64,000 nt of DNA from assembly GCF_010509575.1 (NCBI RefSeq), contig NZ_CP048437.1, forward strand, positions 1,488,001 through 1,552,000. The letters run 5' to 3'. Positions 16,059 through 24,790 of this stretch are shown piece after piece. Numbering within the stretch: position 1 is the stretch's first letter; each line of letters starts with the position of its first letter. The position numbers and the translations under genes are program-made. The DNA is from Faecalibacterium duncaniae (GTDB lineage: Bacteria; Bacillota; Clostridia; Oscillospirales; Ruminococcaceae). Under the pieces are notes generated by a model. That model worked only from the letters and a program-made list of their open reading frames with translations, did not search any database and was not told the origin of the DNA.

Positions 16059-16877
16059 ATGATGAAAATTTACGATAAGAAGCTGGCCTATCCTTATTTT
16101 ATCTGGATGGTGCTGTTCACGGTGGTTCCGCTGATCATCGTGGTCTATTATGCCCTGACCGATGGCAGCGGCAATTTCACCATTGCCAATCTGACCAGCG
16201 TTAGCGGCTACGGCTCGGTGTTTGCCCGCAGTCTGCTGCTGGCCCTTGTGGCTACCGTGATCTGCCTGGTCATTGCATTTCCGGTGGGCTATTTCCTGTC
16301 CCGCCTGCGGGTGAACAAGCAGCATATCATGCTGATGCTGGTCATGCTGCCCATGTGGATGAACTTCCTGCTCCGCACCTATGCCTGGATGGGCCTGCTG
16401 AGCATCAACGGCCCTGTGAACGCGGTGCTGGGCTTTTTTGGCCTGGGCCCCTATACCATGCTGAATACCTCCGGCGCGGTAGTGCTGGGCATGGTGTATA
16501 ACTATGTGCCCTACATGATCCTGCCCCTCTACACCAGTATGACCAAGATCGATCAGAGCCTGGTGGAAGCGGCACAGGATCTGGGAGCCTCCACCACCCA
16601 GACCCTTTTCCGGGTGCTCATCCCCATGAGCGTGCCCGGCATCAGCACCGGCATCACCATGGTGTTCGTTCCGGCGGTGTCTACCTTTGTCATCAGCCGT
16701 ATGCTGGGCGGCGGCTCCAACCTGATGATCGGCGACCTGATCGAGATGCAGTTCCTGGGCAACAGCTACAACCTGAACGTCGGTTCGGCCATGAGCCTTG
16801 TGCTGATGATCATCGTCCTGCTCTGCATGAGCTTCACATCCAGCTTTGATGAAGATGAAATGGAGGGCGTGTCCTGA
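16059..16877 (+). CDS. potB: Polyamine ABC transporter permease PotB
   Basis: First integral membrane subunit of the polyamine importer, 272 residues with six helices. The EAA loop that contacts PotA reads EAAQDLGASTTQTLFRVLIP (about 172-191). Two adjacent ATG codons (16059, 16062) can serve as start, 7-10 bp after the potA stop; upstream in-frame sequence lies within potA and is rejected. The last codons overlap potC by one base (TGATG), indicating coupled translation. Confidence 0.92.
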   Translation: MMKIYDKKLAYPYFIWMVLFTVVPLIIVVYYALTDGSGNFTIANLTSVSGYGSVFARSLLLALVATVICLVIAFPVGYFLSRLRVNKQHIMLMLVMLPMWMNFLLRTYAWMGLLSINGPVNAVLGFFGLGPYTMLNTSGAVVLGMVYNYVPYMILPLYTSMTKIDQSLVEAAQDLGASTTQTLFRVLIPMSVPGISTGITMVFVPAVSTFVISRMLGGGSNLMIGDLIEMQFLGNSYNLNVGSAMSLVLMIIVLLCMSFTSSFDEDEMEGVS

Positions 16878-17725
16878 TGAAAACGAAACATCTGCGCCTG
16901 ATGCAGCGGGCCTACGTCATCCTCTTCTTCTGCTTCATGTACCTGCCCATTGCCTATATGATCGTGTTCAGCTTCAACCAAAGCAAGGGCTACGCACTGT
17001 TCACAGGCTTTACCCTCAAGTGGTACACCAGCCTGCTCCATAACTCTGCCATCCTGAGCGCTTTGCGCGTCTCACTGGAGGTGGCCCTCATCTCTGCGGT
17101 CATTGCCACGGTGTTGGGCACTGCGGCCTCGCTGGGCATTGCGTCCATGAGCCGCAAGAGTCGCCTGGTGGTCACCAACATCACCTATATCCCGGTGGTC
17201 AACCCGGAGATCATCACCGGCATTTCCCTGATGCTGCTGTTTGTGGCTTACCAGCGCTTTGCCGAGGGAGTCTCCTGGCTGCCCGATACCATCATGGGAA
17301 TGCCCACGCTGCTGATCGCGCATATCGCCTTCAATGTGCCCTATGTCATCTTCAACGTGACCCCCAAGCTCAAGCAGCTGGACATCAAACTGTATGAGGC
17401 AGCTCTGGATCTGGGCTGCGACCCCAGGCAGGCGTTCTTCAAAGTCATCCTGCCTGAGATCAGCCCGGCCATCCTGTCGGCCTTCCTCATCTGCCTGACC
17501 TACTCCATCGATGATTTTATGATCTCCTATTTCAACTGCGGCACGGTGGAGACCCTGCCCATTGCCATCTATTCCATGACCCGGAAAAAGGTCAGCCCGG
17601 AGATCTATGCCCTGTCCACCATCATGTTTGTGGTGATCCTGACCATCATCCTCATCTCCAATGCCATGGAGAGCCGGGAGTACCGCCGGGATCAGAAGGC
17701 ACTGAGAGGGGAGGACGTAAAATGA
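16877..17725 (+). CDS. potC: Polyamine ABC transporter permease PotC
   Basis: Second permease subunit, 282 residues and six helices. The EAA motif is EAALDLGCDPRQAFFKVILP (about 174-193) and the family stretch TYSIDDFMISYF, typical of PotC, follows near 214. It starts within the potB stop codon and overlaps potD by 4 bp (ATGA). With PotB it forms the translocation channel fed by PotD. Confidence 0.93.
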   Translation: MKTKHLRLMQRAYVILFFCFMYLPIAYMIVFSFNQSKGYALFTGFTLKWYTSLLHNSAILSALRVSLEVALISAVIATVLGTAASLGIASMSRKSRLVVTNITYIPVVNPEIITGISLMLLFVAYQRFAEGVSWLPDTIMGMPTLLIAHIAFNVPYVIFNVTPKLKQLDIKLYEAALDLGCDPRQAFFKVILPEISPAILSAFLICLTYSIDDFMISYFNCGTVETLPIAIYSMTRKKVSPEIYALSTIMFVVILTIILISNAMESREYRRDQKALRGEDVK

Positions 17726-18954
17726 AACGTTTTGCTGTTCTGCTGCTGACGCTGGCCATGGCGTTCTGCTGTGCTGCGCCCGCTTTTGCCGCCGGAACCA
17801 TTGAGGTGACCGAGGACGTTTCGGTCTCGGACGATTACGATTGGACCCGCTTTCAGGGCCAGAATCTCACCCTGAACGTTTACAACTGGGGCGAATACAT
17901 CTCCAACGGCTCCGATGACAGCGTGGATGTGGTGGCCGCCTTCGAGAAGCTTACCGGCATCAAGGTCAACTACACCACCTTTGATTCCAACGAATCCATG
18001 TACGCCAAACTGAAATCCGGTGCGGCCAACTACGATGTGGTCATCCCTTCGGATTACATGGTGGCAAAGATGATCGCCGAGGGGATGCTTGCACCGCTGG
18101 ATTACAGCAACATCCCCAACTCCCAGAACATCGATGCGGTCTACCGTGATCCGGATTATGACCCCACCAACGCCTATACCGTGCCCTATATGCTCTGTAC
18201 CACCGGCATCATCTACAACACAACCATGGTGGAGAATGCCCCCACCAAATGGGCTGACCTGTGGGACGAGCAGTACGCGGGCAACATCCTGATGTTCAAT
18301 AACAGCCGTGATGCCTACGCCATTGCAGCGTTCAAGAACGGTACCAGCATCAACCCCGAGACCCCGGAAGAGGTGGACGAGGTGGTGGAGACCCTGAAAG
18401 CACAAAAACCGCTGGTGCAGGCCTACGTTATGGATGAGATCTTTGATAAGATGATCGGCGGCGAGGCGGCCATCGGCGTGTACTACTCCGGCGATGCCAT
18501 TACCATGATCGATGATAACCCGGATCTGGCCTGGGTGTTCCCGGAGGAGGGCAGTGTGCTGTCGGTGGACTGCATGGCGGTGCCTGCCACCAGTGAGCAC
18601 AAGGAAGCTGCGGAGATGTTCATCAACTTCATGTGCGAGCCGGACATCGGAAAGGCCAATGCGGAGTATATCGGCTATACCACCCCCATGCAGAAGGTGT
18701 GGGATATCCTAGACGAGGATCTGAAGTACAGCGAGATCGCATACCCCTCTGAGGAAGTGGAAGCCAAGGAAAAGGTGTTCACCGCCCTGAGCGATGAGGT
18801 CAACAACGAGCTCGACGTAAAGTGGAGCGAGATGAAGAGCTACAATGAGGGCGGCAGCGGCGTTGTGTTCCTGATGCTGCTGCTTGCCATGGTAGCGCTG
18901 GCCTGCTTCAACATCTGGCGCAAGCTGCGCAAAAAGACCCGGAATCAGTATTGA
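17722..18954 (+). CDS. potD: Polyamine-binding protein PotD with C-terminal membrane anchor
   Basis: Extracytoplasmic spermidine/putrescine receptor, 410 residues. A signal peptide of about 23 residues ends in AAPAFA-A without a lipobox. The mature domain starts with LNVYNWGEYI, diagnostic of PotD/PotF, and contains YDVVIPSDYMVAKM, WADLWDEQYAGNILM and an acidic ligand-facing pattern. Unusually, the C terminus carries a hydrophobic helix (about 375-396, FLMLLLAMVALACF) followed by RKLRKKTR, so the receptor seems to be tethered to the membrane by its tail rather than by a lipid. Last gene of the operon. Confidence 0.92.
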   Translation: MKRFAVLLLTLAMAFCCAAPAFAAGTIEVTEDVSVSDDYDWTRFQGQNLTLNVYNWGEYISNGSDDSVDVVAAFEKLTGIKVNYTTFDSNESMYAKLKSGAANYDVVIPSDYMVAKMIAEGMLAPLDYSNIPNSQNIDAVYRDPDYDPTNAYTVPYMLCTTGIIYNTTMVENAPTKWADLWDEQYAGNILMFNNSRDAYAIAAFKNGTSINPETPEEVDEVVETLKAQKPLVQAYVMDEIFDKMIGGEAAIGVYYSGDAITMIDDNPDLAWVFPEEGSVLSVDCMAVPATSEHKEAAEMFINFMCEPDIGKANAEYIGYTTPMQKVWDILDEDLKYSEIAYPSEEVEAKEKVFTALSDEVNNELDVKWSEMKSYNEGGSGVVFLMLLLAMVALACFNIWRKLRKKTRNQY

Positions 18955-18960
18955 GAAGAA

Positions 18961-19020
18961 AGGGCCCTCTCCGTCAAAGCCTCTGGCAATGCGAAGCAAT
19001 GACGGAGAGGGTCCTCTTTT
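18961..19020 (+). terminator. Terminator after potD
   Basis: A long stem (AGGGCCCTCTCCGTCA at 18961-18976 with TGACGGAGAGGGTCCT at 19000-19015) ends in CTTTT. Confidence 0.85.
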
Positions 19021-19033
19021 GGAAAGGAAACGT

Positions 19034-19753
19034 ATGAATCAATATACCTATCATACAACTGTCCTGAACGCTGACGGCGATTTCCGCCGGATGATCAAGC
19101 CCAGCGCCCTGTTCCGCTATGTGGAGCAGGCTGCGGCAGACCACGCCCGCGCCTACGGCATGGACGATGCTTTTTTCAAAGCGCACCACACGGCATTTCT
19201 GGTGGGCAAGCAGGCGGCGCAGATCACCCGGATGCCCCTGCGCGCCGAAAAGCTGACATTTGTTACCGCCTGTGAGCCGTGCAAGAAGGGTTCGATGAAG
19301 CGGCTGACCCGCATTCTGGACGAAGCAGGGAAGGAGTGTGCTCTGATCGACAGCCGGTGGATCGTGGTGGATACCGATCGTGAGTGCATCCTGCGCCAGC
19401 CCTCCTGGCATACGCCCGGTTACTGGAACGAGGATCTGGAAGGGGAGCTGCCCCAGCTGGTGCACAAAGCAAAGGAACTGACCTGTGCGGGCAGCCGGAC
19501 AGCCAGCTACTCCCTGTGCGACCTGAACGGCCATGTGAATAACGCCTGCTATCTGGACATCGCCTGTGATGCCCTGCCGCTGGAGGTGGTCAAAGGCGGG
19601 CCGTTGAAATTTGTCTCCGTCAAGTACCACCGGGAGATCCCGATGGGCAGTCAGGTCGAGGTGTTTTATGCGCCCTCGGCCGATGGCTGGTATGTGGTGG
19701 GCCGCCGCGAAGAGCACGCCGCGTTTGAATGCTACCTGGAATTTACAAAATAA
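19034..19753 (+). CDS. Acyl-ACP thioesterase
   Basis: Cytosolic FatA/FatB-type thioesterase, 239 residues, releasing free fatty acids from acyl-ACP. A double hot-dog fold is expected: first domain to about residue 130 (FRYVEQAAADHARAYGMDD), and the second with the catalytic region LCDLNGHVNNACYLD (about 163-177), where Asn and His are the family active-site pair. ATG 19034 follows GGAAAGGAAA. It lies directly behind the potD terminator, so it either depends on readthrough or uses a weak promoter I cannot see. Bacterial members are common in gut clostridia; the chain-length preference is unknown. Confidence 0.87.
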   Translation: MNQYTYHTTVLNADGDFRRMIKPSALFRYVEQAAADHARAYGMDDAFFKAHHTAFLVGKQAAQITRMPLRAEKLTFVTACEPCKKGSMKRLTRILDEAGKECALIDSRWIVVDTDRECILRQPSWHTPGYWNEDLEGELPQLVHKAKELTCAGSRTASYSLCDLNGHVNNACYLDIACDALPLEVVKGGPLKFVSVKYHREIPMGSQVEVFYAPSADGWYVVGRREEHAAFECYLEFTK

Positions 19754-19798
19754 ATCCAGAAAAATTACAATTATGTTACAAAATCTGCGAAAAAGGTC

Positions 19799-19827
19799 TT
19801 GCAAAACGGAAACAAAAGAGTTACAAT
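19799..19827 (+). promoter_or_regulatory. Sigma-A promoter of the 19.8-kb RNA
   Basis: TTGCAA (19799-19804), 17-bp spacer, TACAAT (19822-19827). There is no good reading frame behind it; a structured transcript with its own terminator follows. Confidence 0.78.
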
Positions 19828-19833
19828 ATGGTT

Positions 19834-20019
19834 ACAGAAAGCGATGAGCGCTTTTTGAGACTGAAATCTTTTTCTTCTTGTTGAATAAGAGATATCGGGT
19901 GCAGGGCCTTCTCCTCCTCCGGCTGTTCTCCTTCACAGCTGTCGGCCACTGTACCGCACAGGCGGTATCTCGCTTCGTGTGCAAAAAAGTCCGTCCGGTT
20001 TTCCGGTGCGGACTTTTTT
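19834..20019 (+). ncRNA. Candidate small RNA with CU-rich loops
   Basis: About 186 nt between a strong promoter and a strong terminator, without a convincing coding frame. The core is an extended hairpin. GAGATA (19889-19894) pairs with TATCTC (19966-19971), GTGC with GCAC, GGCC with GGCC, and GGCTGT (19921-19926) with ACAGCT (19935-19940). Two unpaired CU tracts stand out: CTTCTCCTCCTCC at 19908-19920 and TCTCCTTC in the apical loop, both complementary to Shine-Dalgarno sequences. A small hairpin, AAAGCG/CGCTTT with T5, lies near the 5' end. It does not look like tmRNA, SRP RNA, RNase P or 6S RNA. Confidence 0.62.
19984..20019 (+). terminator. Terminator of the candidate small RNA
   Basis: AAAAGTCCG-T-CCGG pairs with CCGG-T-GCGGACTTTT around a TTTT loop and ends in a six-T tract. 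Confidence 0.88.
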
Positions 20020-20142
20020 GCATTCCACTTTGTGTCAGAAAACCGGCCTGTCAGGCGGAAAAGTATGACCTTGCACGTTTTTGGTGGTCAATTTTACTGT
20101 TTTTCCGCAAAGGACAGTTCTAAAGTTTGTTGCCACTGGGGT

Positions 20143-20171
20143 TTGTATTCTGACGGGGTTTGTGGTAAAGT
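20143..20171 (+). promoter_or_regulatory. Probable promoter of guaB
   Basis: TTGTAT (20143-20148), 17-bp spacer, TAAAGT (20166-20171), giving a leader of about 80 nt. Confidence 0.6.
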
Positions 20172-20257
20172 ATAGTCAATCAATTTATAAGCAGCAAACA
20201 TGAATTATTTTGATGCTGGCCCGTTGTTGATGCGTTAAGAAAAAAGGAGTTTAGAGT

Positions 20258-21772
20258 ATGGCTTATTTCTATGAAGAACCTTCCCGCACCTTTGGCGAGT
20301 ACCTGCTGGTTCCGGGTTATTCCTCTGCAGAGAATGTCCCCACGGCAGTCAGCCTGAAGACCCCGCTGGTCAAGTACCGCAAGGGGGAAGAGGCCTGCCC
20401 GCTGGAAATGAACATCCCCATGATCAGTGCCATCATGCAGTCGGTCTCCGGCGATAAGCTGGCCATTGCACTGGCACGTGAGGGCGGTGTGTCCTTCATC
20501 TACGGCTCCCAGAGCATTGAAAACGAGGCTGCCATGGTGCGCCGCGTCAAGAGCTATAAGGCCGGTTATGTGGTCTCCGATTCTAACCTGGCTCCTACCG
20601 CCACCCTGCACGATGTGCTGGAGCTCAAGGCCCACACCGGCCACTCCACCATTGCAATTACTGCCGACGGCACTCCTCACGGCAAGCTGATGGGCATTGT
20701 GGCCTCCCGTGATTACCGTGTCAACCACACCCCCGATGATGCTTCCGTTACCACCTTTATGACTCCCATCGAGAAGCTGGTCACCGCACCGGAGAACACC
20801 TCCCTGCACGACTGCAACAATATCATCTGGGACAACAAGATCAACACGCTGCCGCTGGTGGATGCTGAGGGCAACCTGAAATACTTCGTGTTCCGCAAGG
20901 ACTACGATTCCCATAAGAAGAACGTCAACGAGCTGCTGGATGCCAACAAGAGCTATGTGGTCGGTGCCGGCATCAACACCCGCGATTATGCCCAGCGTGT
21001 GCCCGCACTGGTCGAGGCTGGCGCGGATGTGCTCTGCATCGACTCCTCCGAGGGCTACTCCGAGTGGCAGAGCCGTACCATCGCCTGGATCCGTGAGCAC
21101 TACGGCGACACCGTGAAGGTGGGCGCAGGCAACGTTGTGGATGCCGAGGGCTTCCGTTTCCTGGCAAAGGCCGGTGCAGACTTCGTCAAGATCGGCATTG
21201 GCGGCGGTTCCATCTGCATTACCCGTGAAACCAAGGGCATCGGTCGTGGTCAGGCCACCGCAGTCATCGAGGTCGCAAAGGCCCGTGACGAGTACTACAA
21301 GGAGACCGGCATCTATGTGCCCATCTGCTCCGATGGCGGCATCGTCCACGATTATCATATCACTCTGGCTCTGGCCATGGGCGCTGACTTTGTCATGCTG
21401 GGCCGCTACTTCGCACGCTTTGACGAGAGCCCCACGAACAAGGTGCGCATCAATGGCCAGTATATGAAGGAGTACTGGGGCGAGGGCTCTAACCGTGCCC
21501 GCAACTGGCAGCGTTACGACCTGGGCGGTTCCACCAAGCTGAGCTTTGAGGAAGGCGTGGACAGCTATGTGCCTTACGCAGGTCCTCTGGCCGATGGTGT
21601 CCAGACCACCCTGTATAAGGTCAAGAGCACCATGTGCAACTGCGGCGCACTCTCCATCCCCGAGCTGCAGCAGAAGGCCAAGCTGACTGTGGTTTCCTCC
21701 ACCTCCATCGTGGAGGGCGGCAGCCATGACGTTGTGCTGAAAAATGCGACCCCCAATATTATAAACGGCTGA
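20258..21772 (+). CDS. guaB: IMP dehydrogenase, atypical clostridial type
   Basis: Cytosolic NAD-dependent oxidation of IMP to XMP, the committed step to GMP. It has 504 residues in a TIM barrel with inserted CBS-type domain (about 105-220: [40 protein letters not shown]). The catalytic-cysteine loop is [20 protein letters not shown] (about 313-332) and [11 protein letters not shown] carries the phosphate-binding glycines. The flap region has [20 protein letters not shown]. The N terminus [20 protein letters not shown] and the EYYKETG segment differ from typical GuaB, marking a divergent subfamily. AAAAAAGGAGTTTAG precedes the ATG. Confidence 0.93.
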   Translation: MAYFYEEPSRTFGEYLLVPGYSSAENVPTAVSLKTPLVKYRKGEEACPLEMNIPMISAIMQSVSGDKLAIALAREGGVSFIYGSQSIENEAAMVRRVKSYKAGYVVSDSNLAPTATLHDVLELKAHTGHSTIAITADGTPHGKLMGIVASRDYRVNHTPDDASVTTFMTPIEKLVTAPENTSLHDCNNIIWDNKINTLPLVDAEGNLKYFVFRKDYDSHKKNVNELLDANKSYVVGAGINTRDYAQRVPALVEAGADVLCIDSSEGYSEWQSRTIAWIREHYGDTVKVGAGNVVDAEGFRFLAKAGADFVKIGIGGGSICITRETKGIGRGQATAVIEVAKARDEYYKETGIYVPICSDGGIVHDYHITLALAMGADFVMLGRYFARFDESPTNKVRINGQYMKEYWGEGSNRARNWQRYDLGGSTKLSFEEGVDSYVPYAGPLADGVQTTLYKVKSTMCNCGALSIPELQQKAKLTVVSSTSIVEGGSHDVVLKNATPNIING

Positions 21773-21788
21773 GCCTGAACAGGCTTGC

Positions 21789-21824
21789 AGGGCCGCTCCC
21801 GGAGCTTTCGGGGGCGGCCCTTTT
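21789..21824 (+). terminator. Terminator after guaB
   Basis: GGGCCGCTCCCG pairs with CGGGGGCGGCCC (21790-21820), followed by TTTT. Confidence 0.85.
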
Positions 21825-21879
21825 GGCAGTACCGAAAAAAAGATTTTTCTTTCTGCACGCAGGAAATTTACAAAAGCCC

Positions 21880-21908
21880 TTGCACCCGGGCGGCAAAGAT
21901 GCTATCAT
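21880..21908 (+). promoter_or_regulatory. Promoter and leader of pncB
   Basis: TTGCAC (21880-21885), 17-bp spacer, TATCAT (21903-21908). The following leader of about 125 nt contains two hairpins: CCTGTC/GACAGG near 21920-21933 and CAGCAGCG/CGCTGCTG near 21990-22017. It does not resemble the NAD riboswitches I know. Confidence 0.68.
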
Positions 21909-22040
21909 GGTACAAACGTCCTGTCAAGACAGGGTGCAGGCCCACGCACTGCCGGAACAAAGGCAGGGGAGAAGGGACTGTTTTTTCAGCAGCGGCAAGG
22001 CTTTTTCGCTGCTGCGAAGTACAAGGAGAGGAAACTTTTC

Positions 22041-23558
22041 ATGGACGAGATCAAAGTTGTTCCGTACATTCCGGACGAAGATTATGATAACCCTGCCATG
22101 GTGGTGGATTTCTACGAATTCACGATGGCAAACTGCCTGTTCCTGCACGGCTTTAAGAACACCACCCTTGTGTTCGATATGTTCTTCCGCAAGAACCCGG
22201 ACAACATGGGCTACTCCATCAGCGCAGGCCAACGCAAGCTGACCCGGTTCCTGCTGAATTATCACTTCAACGAGCAGGATATCCGCTGGCTGCGCACCAA
22301 GGGTATGAGCGAGGAATTCTGCGAGTATCTGCGCACCTACAAGTGGAAAGGCGATATGTACGCTCTGCCCGAGGGTACAGTTTGCTACCCCCATGTGCAG
22401 ATGGTCCGCATTGAGTGCGACCTGGTGGGTGCGATCCTGATCGAGACCTACCTGCTGCAGACGATGAACTTCCACAGCCTGATCACCACCAAGGCGACCC
22501 GTGTGACCGGCCTGAACACCCATACGCCCCGCAGCGTCATGGAGTTTGGCACCCGCCGCGCACAGGGCGAGAGCGCAGGCAATGATGGCGCGTATGCCGC
22601 TGTTCTGGGCGGCTGCATCGGCACTGCCAACTGTTTGGCTGAGATGAAGTATGGCTCTGAGGTCAAGGCAGTTGGCACCGTGGCACACAGCTTCATCGAG
22701 TTCTTCCCGACGGAGTTTGATGCCTTCAAGGCCTTTGCGGATACCTACCCGGATTCCGTCAGCCTGCTGCTGGATACCTACAACATCATGGAGAGCGGTC
22801 TGCCCAACCTCATCAAGCTGGACGACTACCTGATCGAGAAGTACCCCAATGACCCCAACCGCCGCGTCAAGAGTGCCCGTATCGATTCCGGCGATCTGGC
22901 CCGTGGCTCCAAGCGCCTGCGCAAGGCACTGGATGCCGCAGGCAAGCCCTATATCAAGCTGGTGGCTTCCAATGGTCTGGACGAGCGGAAAATCGCCAAC
23001 ATGGAGCTCTATGAGCATGCTCATTTTGATTCCTATGGCGTGGGCGAGAATCTCATCACCTCCGCTTCTGACCCTGTGTTCGGCGGCGTGTATAAACTGG
23101 TGGCGGTCAAGCTGCCGGATGGCACCTATCAGCCCAAGATGAAGTGCTCGGATTCTGCCAGCAAGGCCATCATCCCGGGCAAGAAAATGCCCTGGCGGCT
23201 CTACGATGAAAATGGTCAGGCCCAGTGCGATCTGATCGCCATGGATGGCGAGGTCATCGAAGCGGGCAAGCCGGTAAAGATGGTCAATCTTGACCCGGAT
23301 GCCATCGAGCGCACCATTACCATCACCCCCACCAAGGTCAAGCGGCTGCTGGTGCCCCATATCCTGAACGGTGAACTGGCCATCGAACTGCCCGGCATGG
23401 CCGAGAAAAAGGCCTATATCGCAAAGCAGCTGACCGAAGAGACCTGGGAGACCGAGCTGCGCATCGAGATGCCGCATAAGCACTATGTCAATATGACCCC
23501 CGCTGTGGCCGAGTGCCGCGCCAAGATGTATTCGGAACTGCATGGCGGAAAGGTGTAA
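22041..23558 (+). CDS. pncB: Nicotinate phosphoribosyltransferase
   Basis: First step of the Preiss-Handler NAD salvage route: nicotinate plus PRPP (with ATP) to nicotinate mononucleotide. It has 505 residues. The N terminus has the family pattern DFYEFTMANCLFLHG; FEFGTRRAQG-type motif appears as MEFGTRRAQGESAG (about 167-180) with the conserved His in GTVAHSFIEFF. The phosphate-binding region is RIDSGDLARGSKRLR (about 281-295) and GVGENLITS follows at about 337. The ATG lies 6 bases behind AGGAGAGG. No other NAD gene is adjacent, although nadK is in this window at 61.6 kb. Confidence 0.94.
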   Translation: MDEIKVVPYIPDEDYDNPAMVVDFYEFTMANCLFLHGFKNTTLVFDMFFRKNPDNMGYSISAGQRKLTRFLLNYHFNEQDIRWLRTKGMSEEFCEYLRTYKWKGDMYALPEGTVCYPHVQMVRIECDLVGAILIETYLLQTMNFHSLITTKATRVTGLNTHTPRSVMEFGTRRAQGESAGNDGAYAAVLGGCIGTANCLAEMKYGSEVKAVGTVAHSFIEFFPTEFDAFKAFADTYPDSVSLLLDTYNIMESGLPNLIKLDDYLIEKYPNDPNRRVKSARIDSGDLARGSKRLRKALDAAGKPYIKLVASNGLDERKIANMELYEHAHFDSYGVGENLITSASDPVFGGVYKLVAVKLPDGTYQPKMKCSDSASKAIIPGKKMPWRLYDENGQAQCDLIAMDGEVIEAGKPVKMVNLDPDAIERTITITPTKVKRLLVPHILNGELAIELPGMAEKKAYIAKQLTEETWETELRIEMPHKHYVNMTPAVAECRAKMYSELHGGKV

Positions 23559-23559
23559 C

Positions 23560-23588
23560 TTGACAAAGCAGGGTTTCTATTGTATTAT
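23560..23588 (+). promoter_or_regulatory. Promoter upstream of tRNA-Leu(UAA)
   Basis: TTGACA at 23560-23565, immediately after the pncB stop, then a 17-bp spacer and TATTAT at 23583-23588. About 145 nt of transcribed leader precede the tRNA and include an ACATGT-N6-ACATGT dyad. Confidence 0.68.
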
Positions 23589-23738
23589 AATAGCCGTTGT
23601 GTGAATCTTACATGTTTTGATACATGTTTGCAACTCCGTAACGACGGACTTGTGATAAATGTTTGACTCATCACCTGTTATTCCCGGCTCTCTGTGAATG
23701 TCCAGAGCAGCAGGGCTTTGTAAGCCGGGTTTCTATGC

Positions 23739-23822
23739 GCCACTGTGGTGAAATTGGCAGACACGAGGGACTTAAAATCCCTTTCTGGAGACAGAGTGCG
23801 GGTTCAAGCCCCGCCGGTGGCA
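23739..23822 (+). tRNA. tRNA-Leu, anticodon UAA
   Basis: Acceptor GCCACTG (23739-23745) pairs with CGGTGGC (23815-23821), A73 at 23822. The anticodon stem AGGGA/TCCCT encloses loop CTTAAAA, giving UAA for UUA/UUG codons. There is a long variable arm, and GGTTCAAG in the T loop. Confidence 0.95.
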
Positions 23823-23825
23823 TGA

Positions 23826-23864
23826 AAAATCCCCTTCAGCGTAAGCTGAGGGGGATTTTTTACT
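23826..23864. terminator. Terminator after tRNA-Leu(UAA)
   Basis: AAAATCCCC-CTTCAGC pairs with GCTGAGGGGGATTTT around a GTAA loop, ending in six T. It also suits the convergent minus-strand gene. Confidence 0.88.
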
Positions 23865-23917
23865 GTTGTATCGCGTACAAAGTGTAATTCTGCGCAGGCA
23901 GGAATGCCGGATGCAGC

Positions 23918-24772
23918 TCAGCGGTTTTCCATAGCATGGAATCGTTCCAGGAAGCTGTGGTCCACACCCTCGGATCGATAGCCCGGCATGGTATCAATGG
24001 CAACATTGTGGATGCTGCGGAAGATGCTGTTTTCGATATTTGGATTGTCGCGCTTCAGGCGGCGGAGCAGGATCTTGATCTCCTGCCGCTTGGAACCACC
24101 GCCGCCGTTGTCGCACATGGTGCAGTTCTCAGTAAAGCGGCAGGCGCACTGGATGAATTCCAGATCATTGTAGCGCTTCCAGGCCAGGATATCTTCTTCC
24201 CGGATGCAGTACATGGGGCGGATCAGGGTCATGCCGGGAAAGCTGGTGCTGTGGAGCTTGGGCGGCATGGCCTGCATCTGGGAGCCGTAAAACATGCTCA
24301 TCACAGTCGTTTCAATGACATCGTTGAAGTGGTGGCCCAGCGCGATCTTATTGCATCCCAGCTCCTTGGCCTTGCTGTACAGGTGGCCGCGCCGCATCCG
24401 GGCACAGAGGTAGCAGGGGTTCTTTTCGGTGTTGTTGGCAACGGAAAAGATGTTGCTCTCGAAGATGGTCACCGGAATGTGCAGCAGCTCGGCATTGGAC
24501 TCGATCTTCTGGCGGTTGATCTCATTGTAGCCGGGGTCCATCACCAGAAAGACCAGCTCAAAGGGAACATCGCTGTGCTTCTGCAGTTCCTGCATCAGCT
24601 TTGCCATCAGCATGGAGTCTTTGCCGCCCGAGATGCAGACGGCGATTTTATCGCCCTCCTGTACCAGCTCGTAGCGCTTTACCGCCACGATAAAGGGGGT
24701 CCACAGCTCCTTGCGGTATTTCTTGATGATACTGCGTTCGATCATCTGATAAGGTTCAAGCTCACGTTTCAT
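23918..24772 (-). CDS. ttcA: TtcA-like PP-loop tRNA thiolation enzyme
   Basis: ATP-pyrophosphatase of the TtcA/TtuA family, 284 residues, which activates a tRNA base for sulfur insertion (in TtcA, C32 to 2-thiocytidine). The PP-loop is ISGGKDSM (about 47-54). CYLCARMRRG (about 119-128) and the later CACRFTENCTMC supply cysteines for an Fe-S cluster, and HHFNDVIET is the family ATP-site motif. It lies 18 bp downstream of a cysteine desulfurase gene in the same orientation, which would provide sulfur. Substrate tRNA position is inferred from family only. Confidence 0.85.
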   Translation of the reverse strand: MKRELEPYQMIERSIIKKYRKELWTPFIVAVKRYELVQEGDKIAVCISGGKDSMLMAKLMQELQKHSDVPFELVFLVMDPGYNEINRQKIESNAELLHIPVTIFESNIFSVANNTEKNPCYLCARMRRGHLYSKAKELGCNKIALGHHFNDVIETTVMSMFYGSQMQAMPPKLHSTSFPGMTLIRPMYCIREEDILAWKRYNDLEFIQCACRFTENCTMCDNGGGGSKRQEIKILLRRLKRDNPNIENSIFRSIHNVAIDTMPGYRSEGVDHSFLERFHAMENR

Positions 24773-24790
24773 GTTGGTTCCTCTTTTTAT

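Noticed and set aside
19834..20019. 6S RNA, SRP RNA or T-box identity for the non-coding transcript
   Set aside because: The ends do not form a 6S closing stem and no SRP GNAR loop with GGAAG motif is seen. There is no T-box AGGGUGG consensus and no aminoacyl-tRNA synthetase gene follows.
20200..20238. A 12-codon frame in the guaB leader
   Set aside because: No Shine-Dalgarno sequence precedes it, it contains no regulatory codon run and no terminator follows.
20180..21727. A 515-codon minus-strand frame opposite guaB, and a similar one opposite pncB at 21924-23543
   Set aside because: Repetitive His/Val/Gly/Asp composition typical of antisense shadows of GC-rich genes; no ribosome sites or homology features.
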